Below are positions 8,370 through 13,982 of a stretch of DNA of 13,982 nucleotides, piece after piece; position 1 is the stretch's first letter; every line of letters begins with the position of its first letter. The stretch is taken from positions 1 to 13,982 of the forward strand of contig WHUX01000683.1 of NCBI GenBank assembly GCA_015179025.1, given 5' to 3'. This DNA is from Terfezia claveryi. Its lineage: Eukaryota; Ascomycota; Pezizomycetes; Pezizales; Pezizaceae. The notes under the pieces are model-generated. The model was not told the origin of the DNA. It did no database searches and worked only from the letters and a program-made list of their open reading frames with translations. Both the position numbers and the translations under genes were made by a program.

Positions 8370-8670
8370 CTACATAAATCCCCAAAATCCTATCTAGTTT
8401 AAACTAGTATCTAGTATAACCAAATTTGTAAGCAGTATAGTAAAATTCCCCAACATAAGTAGATCAAAGTAAAGACGTATATTGGAAGATATACCTAGAT
8501 ATAATTCTATTATCTCTATAATAATAAGTTAGATCTATAATATTCTAACAGTATAAGGAAATCACTAATAATCTTATAGGATAAGCAATAAGTAGGTATT
8601 CTCTCTGAGAGAGAAATATAAAATCTGTTTGGAGCGGGAGAAATAAGTATAGAAAGAGAGGAAGATACAA

Positions 8671-10439
8671 TTGTATGAACTTGAATTTGGGCTTCTATTC
8701 CCAGATCAAAGTAGTAAAAGAATTATAAAGTTTATATTGAGTAATATATTAGCTATGTCAGATGAACTTTTGAAGAATCCTCCAGTAGATAGAGTATATA
8801 AAAAGAAAAAGAGAGCACTAGTCTATCTATTATTTGAGGTATTATTGGTAGAGTAAATTGTACATACTTATGTAGTTCAAGTTTCAATTAATAATACTAT
8901 TATATAAACTGAAGCATATAAATTAGTTAAAGAACTTTCTAGCTAAGAAGAGTGTGAAGAGAATTATATAGATTTTTAATGTTTTAGAAGATAGTTGTCT
9001 ATATTTAAGATTTGCAATAGGATCTGTGGACAGAAATTAAAAGGTAAAGGTAGAGGTATACTGGAATTTGATATTGAAGTAGCTCAAATTAAGTTAAGAG
9101 AAGATTTACCTAGTTATGCTTTATAAGATATTTGGAATTGTAATACGACTAATTTATAGTAAGTTTATAGATTCTCAAATTATTAAGTATCTTAAAGTTA
9201 ACTAGCTATAGATATAATTTAAAGCTATATACAATAGTTGTAAAGTATATATTAGAGAGAACTTTATAAGGAGAAAAGCCCCATCAATAATGAATAACTA
9301 TCTTTCTATACTATAATACTAATGGCAATAAGAAATTATGAGCTACTATTATTAATAAAGTAGTATATCTTATTATTTTTAAAGCAGCAAAGATTAATGT
9401 ATATAATCTACTAGTATATTATTAATATAATAAGAAAGTATAGATCTTTTTAGGCTTATGATATAAGTTTTTAAGCTTATTAAATAAGCAGATAAGAATT
9501 CAAAACCATCACATTATTCTTCTTACCAATAATACTCTAACTCATTCTTTACTTCTTAGTCTACTACTTAATTATATAAGTCTAACTCCTTTTATCTAAA
9601 TATATATTATACTTTATTATCTACCTTCTAATATGACTTCTTTTCTTTACCTACTTGATAGAGGTATTATTGCTTCTTTTAAAGCTACTTATCAATATCT
9701 CTTTACTTAAAACTATATTTATTACTTCAATATATATAATAATTTGGCTCTAAAGCTTGATGCATTATAAGCTATCTATCGAATAGTAAAAGAATAGGAC
9801 TCAATACTTCTAGCTACAATATTTTACTGTTGGCAGAAAGTGGAGATTGTTTCTTCTATAAACCATGAACTTGTTGGAAAATACAAGAAATATATGTAAG
9901 ATATTCAAGTAGTAATAATAATCTCTATTGCTAGCATATTAACATTGGATTTTGTAATAGATAAACTATAGGATTAAGTATCAGTACTTGATCAGAGTAT
10001 GAATAAAGCTACAAATATAGGGTTGGAATTTGATAAAGACCTTGTAGTCTATAATAAGGATTCTGCAGTTGTTTTACTCTCTGCTATTATTGAAGGAAAT
10101 CTTAAAAAGCTCACTTCATTGCCAGGTGATAATACTACTAATTTACCTTCTATTGATACTACTATACTGGCTCTATCTGCTTCATCTATCCCTACACTTG
10201 TTGAAGGTCTTAGCCAGTTAGATAACCTCAACCACTTTTTCCAAAGTATGTCTATTTCTGTGCTTGCTTTTCCTCATACTCTAACTCAACTCTCTATTTA
10301 AGACTTGGTTGATACTATTGGTCAGGCATAAGAAGGACTTAAATATTATTAGCAGAAGCATAAGGTTTCAGCATCTTTTAAGGACTTCTGGCTTCCAAAT
10401 TCCTCGTCCTCAGATACCCCATCCAGTTCTGCTAATTAA
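8671..10439 (+). pseudogene. Tigger/pogo DDE_1 transposase with HTH/CENP-B-like N-terminus, decayed
   Basis: The N-terminus has a helix-turn-helix-like stretch (SSKRIIKFILSNILAMSDELL) and basic KKKKRAL, then a CENP-B-type part around 8880-9060. The DDE domain follows. DIWNCNTTNL (9127-9156) stands where the family has a YNxDETGL motif, so the first catalytic Asp is Asn (9142-9144). VYY, YNKKV, IFLGL and YKFL around 9414-9470 match a family block with two Trp positions now TAG (9441) and TGA (9459). IILLTNNT (9513) stands for LLxDN, so the second Asp is also Asn (9528). YLPSNMTSFLYLLDRGIIASF (9630-9680) keeps the third Asp (9657). KLDAL...AIYRIVKE and FYCWQK close it. The frame changes once between about 9160 and 9290, and many stops are present. 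The tail is open at 9999-10301 and ends at about 10439. Confidence 0.87.
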
Positions 10440-10583
10440 TTTCCTATGTATATATCTTTTTTATTTTGAGATTGCTTGTCCAGTCCGGTTTACTATTTGT
10501 CCGGTATAGCTAATAATTTTTTCGCTGTATTTCCAAAATCGCCAAAGTGCGTCCGTAATAGTAAGTTTTCCAGTTAAAGGCAT

Positions 10584-10606
10584 TCCGGTTTAGTAAGGTT
10601 TGACTG
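10584..10606 (-). repeat. 3' terminal inverted repeat of the Tigger/pogo element
   Basis: Ends GGTTTGACTG followed by TA. It keeps CCGG and the outer CAGTC (as reverse complement), so it is closer to the ancestral state than the 5' end. Two more CCGG boxes lie inward (10485-10504). Confidence 0.85.
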
Positions 10607-10608
10607 TA

Positions 10609-11229
10609 TCACTACTAGCGCTGCTGATAGTTCCGACATTTTCCATGTTGATCCTAGTCACCTAGAGTATATCTGAACTCCGACTAGCCTATAATATGTG
10701 CATACACAATAAACCTATTTCAGGGGGTTCTTTTATTCGAATTACCGTGGTAGTGATGACAATATTAGTGCGATAATAATGACGTGAATAGAATGATGAC
10801 GTTGGCATTGGTAAATGACTTCGCCGGTTATTGACCGGTGGATAATTTAGGGTAATCCTGATAGCTTCGCCGATGGATAATTCTAGTGGGTGCATTTCAA
10901 CAGGACCCCCGCATGAGTACTAGGGTCCTATCGAGCCCCCCCCCCCTCCAAGTCCTCTTGATCCTACGCATACGCGGGCGCCGGTTCCCAATATCGATTC
11001 ATAATACTTACCTTGATCTTGCTAATAGAGGGATTTCGCAACTTACTTTCTAGTTAACTTTCTTGTTAAGTTACTATGGCAACCCGACAACTTCCAATAT
11101 TACTATAGCAACGACTTGTTAGTAAATAAAAATAGCCACACCTTGAAGTATAATTATACCAAAAGTCTACCCCTCTTATATTGCTTCTCAACCAACGTAT
11201 AGGTATCGAATCAACTCAGCACTTTAGAG
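10609..11229. other. Non-coding spacer with small hairpins and a C11 run
   Basis: No coding family seen. Contents: a diverged direct repeat sharing CTTCGCCG and TGGATAATT (about 10817-10885) with an inner CCGGT/ACCGG hairpin; a 7-bp stem AGGACCC (10902-10908) with GGGTCCT (10923-10929); eleven C at 10936-10946; and a repeated TTACTATRGCAAC (about 11071 and 11099). The last 100 bases may hold the promoter of the following gene relic, but no clear TATA box stands out. Confidence 0.6.
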
Positions 11230-12175
11230 ATGGCTTCTCAAGACCAAAATACTCCTTATACTACAGAGTGTGTATTATCTTTCCAAGTTGAACATGCTCT
11301 AGTAAGCACTTAACTAACACCTATTTTAAGGCTATCTTTAAGCCGTAGAACTCCTATTTCAAGCACTAATAACAGTACCAGAGTCTAGCTTACAGAAGAT
11401 GAAAAGGTTAAACTTGTCTGACTTTGTATTCAACATCAAGCAGACTATCGATATGGCAATAAAAAGGCCTTTTGGGGATAGATACATGATTTGCTATAAG
11501 CAGAGATTGGCAAAGCAGTTCGAGATCCTCAACAAACAGTGAACTCATTGGTTGGTTAGTTTGAGGACCAAATTAAGAAGGAGGAAAAAGAGTCTGGTAT
11601 ATTATTATTTCTTAAAGATATTATATAAGAATATAGCTAACATATGGTCAGGTACGGTACAATAAGATATAGAACTCAAGCAATCTTTATTTGAGTGGGT
11701 TACACACTTAAAGGAGCAACAAGAACAAGCCAGACAAACTCAAATAGGAAAAGCTGAGGTAGAGAAAGAAAAAAGTAAGCAAAGAAAGCTCATGCAAATC
11801 TTTGCATACATGGTCTGAAAAAAAATATCTAGCTCTGATACAGATAGTGATACTGAAGTCGAAGAAATCTTACCTCCAAAGAGGCAGAGAGTATGGAATC
11901 GGAATTCCAATGTGGAAGTTTTAGAGGTAGTACGTCAGATTGGAAATAATATAACAGTTGCAGTTAAGATGCTTGCTTAGGCAATTTCAGTAAAAGCTGA
12001 AAAAAATGATTCGGACTTGAAGGCTAAAGTAGCAAAGTTGGAAGAATCTATTCAAGATATCAATCAGCGTAGAGAGGAACATATAGAATAAACCAACAAG
12101 CTTTTAAGAGTACTATTGAATGATGGAGTGATTGAGAGATATTTATTGAGGGATGGAGGAGGACAAGCAAATTGA
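11230..12175 (+). pseudogene. Myb/SANT-like DNA-binding protein, transposon-associated, nonsense-riddled
   Basis: The frame starts at ATG 11230 (MASQDQNTPYTTE). The domain LTEDEKVKLV, LCIQHQADYRYGNKKAFWG, AEIGKAVRDPQQTVNSLV and FEDQIKKEEKESG (about 11389-11596) resembles a Myb/SANT-like family that, as I recall, is repeated in many ascomycete genomes. One 55-nt intron follows, then a charged coiled-coil-like part (EQQEQARQTQIGKAEVEKEK), an acidic SSSDTDSDTEVEE stretch with PPKRQRVW, and a second coiled coil ending near LRDGGGQAN, TGA 12173-12175. There are ten internal stops: 11311, 11386, 11419, 11479, 11497, 11557, 11663, 11816, 11978 and 12089. Apart from them I see no frameshift. The protein probably bound DNA, either for a transposon or as an expanded host family. 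Confidence 0.7.
11597..11651 (+). other. Intron of the SANT-like pseudogene (55 nt)
   Basis: Donor GTATAT, branch GCTAAC near 11636-11641 and acceptor GTCAG. Splicing joins KKEEKESG to TVQ in phase 1 and brings the downstream coiled-coil part into frame. Confidence 0.82.
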
Positions 12176-12406
12176 GAAGAGATTGACTTCCATTCAGGCA
12201 TGTATGGATGTTAGTTAATAAAACAGCTATTATATAGTAGCTTCCAACTGAGAGTGCTCAATTTTTAGAGCACGAGAATGAGTAACAAAAGGCCATAAGA
12301 AGAGATTTTCCTAAAGCTATATTCAACAGCAATGTGCAAAGAAGACATGTAAGCATTGAATGCTTGTGTTTCAGGAGGGTAACGGTCGATTAAGTAGAGC
12401 TTTATA

Positions 12407-12760
12407 TGGTCCGATGACCCCCATATCTTGCACTATATGCTGGATCTCTATAAACATATAGCCTTAAACGTATTCCTCTCTGTCTTCCCAAAGGCCCTTA
12501 ATGAACTTGCTGAAGATGCTGCTCAATTTATGATTGCTTCTATGTAGCCCAATCTCCTAACTTGCCTTCGAAGGGTCCCGCAAGGTGAGAAATGAGCCCA
12601 TCGGGAGTTCTATTGCCTGAAACTGATAGCATGATATTTCTTATATCTAGAATACTACCTTCGCTAGTTCCTAAAAGGTAAGCATACCAGCTTCAAAGTT
12701 CCATCCACAAAACCCCAAACAGATAAACTACGGCCTCGAGCTCCCATATATTCTACATAG
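12407..12760 (+). pseudogene. Unassigned coding relic with four internal stops
   Basis: I do not recognise this protein. One frame reads WSDDPHILHYMLDLYKHIAL, then NVFLSVFPKALNELAEDAAQ, LTCLRRVPQGEK and LKLIA...YFLYLEYYLR, ending at TAG 12758-12760. Stops lie at 12545 (TAG), 12593 (TGA), 12632 (TGA) and 12665 (TAG), the kinds expected from G-to-A or C-to-T change in Trp, Gln or Arg codons. The composition looks like a helical, folded protein. It shares the frame phase of the preceding SANT-like exon, but 230 bases with several stops lie between, so a link is only possible. Confidence 0.35.
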
Positions 12761-12823
12761 ATTCGAAGTCAATCTTATGTTAGATGCTATGAATTGTCAC
12801 AACCATCCTTCCTAGCCAGGTTT

Positions 12824-12853
12824 GAGAGTCGGACAGGATTCTGTCTGACTCTC
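12824..12853. repeat. 13-bp hairpin at the LTR start
   Basis: GAGAGTCGGACAG (12824-12836) pairs with CTGTCTGACTCTC (12841-12853) over a 4-nt loop. The only non-Watson-Crick pair is G with T, a wobble pair in RNA. Confidence 0.9.
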
Positions 12854-12949
12854 GTTATTGTTGATTGATATCATTGTTTTCTCTGCTCCTGAGATAAGGG
12901 GTCTCGGGAACCTTATTCCTTCCAGTGGCCTTGGCAGGAAGGAAGCCTG

Positions 12950-12958
12950 TATATATAG
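12950..12958 (+). promoter_or_regulatory. TATA box of the gypsy LTR
   Basis: TATATATAG stands about 155 bp into the LTR-like segment and 440 bp upstream of gag, where an LTR promoter would be. Confidence 0.5.
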
Positions 12959-13176
12959 CTTGCTCTCTCCGTCCTCTCGTTAGATCCCCATCCAACGTCT
13001 TGTATATCCAATACAGGACCTTGCCTCTCCCAGCGCTTGTGCACCTCCCTTGTGCACCCCCCCCCCTTGTCTCGTGAACTACTCTGCAGCACAGCTGCCT
13101 CCCTCCGACACACGCGGCAACCGCTTCCACGTGTCTCGTGCCTCTTGCCCTTGTCCCCCATCCAGCCTTCCCCAGT

Positions 13177-13291
13177 CACACACGTAGCGTTCCTACGTGT
13201 GTGTGTGTGTGTGTGTGTGTTTACCCTAGCCCTGCCCTTGCCTTGCCCCTAGCCTTTCCCCTGACCACACACGTAGCGCTCCTACGTGTGT
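13177..13291. repeat. Repeated palindrome CACACACGTAG/CTACGTGTG with a GT microsatellite
   Basis: The arm CACACACGTAG (13177-13187) pairs with CTACGTGTGTG (13193-13203), loop CGTTC. The same structure recurs at 13266-13291 (loop CGCTC, 10 bp). The right arm of the first runs into (GT)12 at 13197-13220. A third, diverged version (CACACGCGG and CCACGTGTC) lies near 13109-13135. The GT run probably grew by slippage from the palindrome's own GTGTGT arm. Confidence 0.9.
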
Positions 13292-13394
13292 CTCACCTTG
13301 TTCCTGTCCTCGCCCCGGCGTACCCCTTGGTCGCCTTGTCCCCTGAGCCCCCGTTACACTACGTTGGATCCTTTGGACCAACTGGTACGCAGTC

Positions 13395-13982
13395 ATGTCA
13401 GGAGCAGCTCTCCCTCCACCCGCTGTCAGGTTTCAAACCTGGAGAAACTCCCCTATACCCTCAGGCCTGAACGAATTAAATGCCTATCGTCTAGAAATCA
13501 TCGACATCTTCGAGGCCATGGATGCCATCGGGGCCGAACTCGGCAACAGCCTGGCCGTGGCCGAACGAAAGCTGAGATCCGCCGACGAAGAGATCACGGT
13601 CCTCCAGACGGATCTCGACCATGTAAACCTTGCCCTGGCCAACGAACGGACTACGGTCCAAAACCTCAGCCGGGCCCTAGCAAAACCTGGCAATACCAAC
13701 AACAACAGCAGCCAGTAGCAACAAGACCGAAAGCATTCCGACACCCCCCAAGTTCAATGGGGACCGGGCTCGTCTACGAGCCTGGAAGAATGCAGTCAAT
13801 CTCAAGCTGAACGGGGATTCTGCCAGGTTCCCATCGGAACAACATCGACTGGCATACGTTTTCGCCTTGCTGGAGGGGAAAGCTTGTGACCAGATCTAGC
13901 TATATGTCCTCCAAACCGGGATCAAGCTTGATGATATCTCGGCCCTTTTCACAATCCTGGATAGGGGCATTAGGGGACCCCG
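13395..13982 (+). pseudogene. Ty3/gypsy Gag, 5' part, one frameshift and one stop
   Basis: The first frame starts at ATG 13395 (MSGAALPPPAV) and carries a coiled-coil-like stretch of heptads around DEEITVLQTDLDHVNLALA (13587-13640), ending at TAG 13716-13718. One base out of frame the capsid-like part continues: PPKFNGDRARLRAW (13744-13785), FPSEQHRLAYVFALLEGKA (13831-13887), then DQI and a TAG at 13897-13899, then LYVLQTGIKLDDISALF to the window edge. PxKFxGDR...FPxEQxxLxYxxxLLEGKA is typical of fungal gypsy Gag, the particle-forming protein. The frameshift lies in the CAA/CAG-rich linker (about 13690-13718), and the stop probably replaces Gln (CAG to TAG). Few lesions and high GC mark it as the youngest element here. 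Pol lies beyond the window. Confidence 0.82.

Larger units (their letters stand above)
8347..10606 (+). mobile_element. Tigger/pogo-type (Tc1/mariner superfamily) element, 2260 bp, dead
   Basis: The ends are 23-bp inverted repeats (8347-8369 and 10584-10606) matching at 19 of 23 positions, flanked by TA on both sides (8345-8346 and 10607-10608), the target duplication of this superfamily. Between them lies one decayed transposase in the same orientation. All four differences between the repeats are C-to-T or G-to-A, and all lie in the 5' copy. Element size and structure agree with autonomous pogo-like elements. It sits in the CpG-poor block and appears complete from end to end. Confidence 0.85.
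12795..13358 (+). mobile_element. 5' LTR/leader of a Ty3/gypsy element (right limit uncertain)
   Basis: TGTCACAACC at 12795 is a common start for fungal gypsy LTRs. A TATA-like TATATATAG is at 12950-12958. Candidate LTR ends are CAATACA at 13015 and CCGTTACA at 13358; the second is closer to the gag start (13395) and is followed within a few bases by TTGGATCC, a possible primer-binding site. The region becomes strongly pyrimidine-rich and GC-rich after 13000, unlike the DNA to its left. The 3' LTR is outside the window, so the limits cannot be checked by comparison. Confidence 0.55.

Noticed and set aside
10936..10946. C11 run (and C10 at 13057-13066) as a quadruplex or i-motif
   Set aside because: Each is a single homopolymer run without the further C or G tracts needed; it is more likely slippage or assembly-sensitive sequence.
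12855..13252. Open frames on both strands over the gypsy LTR region
   Set aside because: They come from low-complexity C/T-rich and GT-rich sequence with few stops and show no domain.
1..13982. tRNA, rRNA, prokaryotic operon or defence-system genes
   Set aside because: I saw no tRNA arms, rRNA blocks, ribosome binding sites or intact coding operons on either strand; introns and element types point to a fungal nuclear genome.

Overview
This window looks like a transposon graveyard from a filamentous ascomycete fungus (probably Pezizomycotina). I see no intact host gene. The kingdom call rests on three things. The transposon families are ones common in fungi: Plavaka (KDZ superfamily), Tigger/pogo, Ty1/copia and Ty3/gypsy. 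The spliceosomal introns are very short (50-61 nt, with GTAAGT/GTATNN donors and CTGAC/CTAAC-type branch sites). The decay is by C-to-T and G-to-A changes like those of repeat-induced point mutation (RIP). Species cannot be told from the sequence alone.

Layout, left to right. 1-168 is the C-terminal end of one Plavaka transposase, followed by its 3' tail of 106-bp repeats and hairpins, which ends at about 486. It directly abuts a broken copia reverse transcriptase/RNase H fragment (487-1075), its polypurine tract, and the start of its 3' LTR at 1090. 1350-2030 holds an unrecognised, stop-interrupted minus-strand reading frame and a cluster of short direct and inverted repeats. 2370-2892 is a candidate solo LTR with a 41-bp tandem repeat upstream of a TATA box. 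3118-6414 is a nearly full-length Plavaka transposase pseudogene with a degenerate N-terminal zinc finger, at least four introns whose removal restores frame, and about a dozen nonsense codons. It is followed by a higher-order minisatellite (6654-7158) and by a 3' end resembling that of the first Plavaka copy.

7206-10403 is an extremely AT-rich block in which I count only four CpG dinucleotides. Inside it a complete but dead Tigger/pogo-type element can be delimited (8347-10606), with terminal inverted repeats and TA target duplication. 11230-12175 is a Myb/SANT-like pseudogene with ten in-frame stops, no indel that I can see, and one intron. A second, unassigned coding relic lies at 12407-12760. 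12795 to the end is the GC-rich 5' part of a younger gypsy element: an LTR-like region with strong hairpins and a GT microsatellite, then gag, with one frameshift and one stop before the window ends.

The parts do not form a pathway. The story is of successive insertions of different ages. The gypsy element is least decayed, while the Tigger element and the AT-rich block are most decayed. No new host system is supported. The most notable points are the intron-rich Plavaka relic, the nonsense-only decay of the SANT-like gene, the CpG desert and the several structured repeats.
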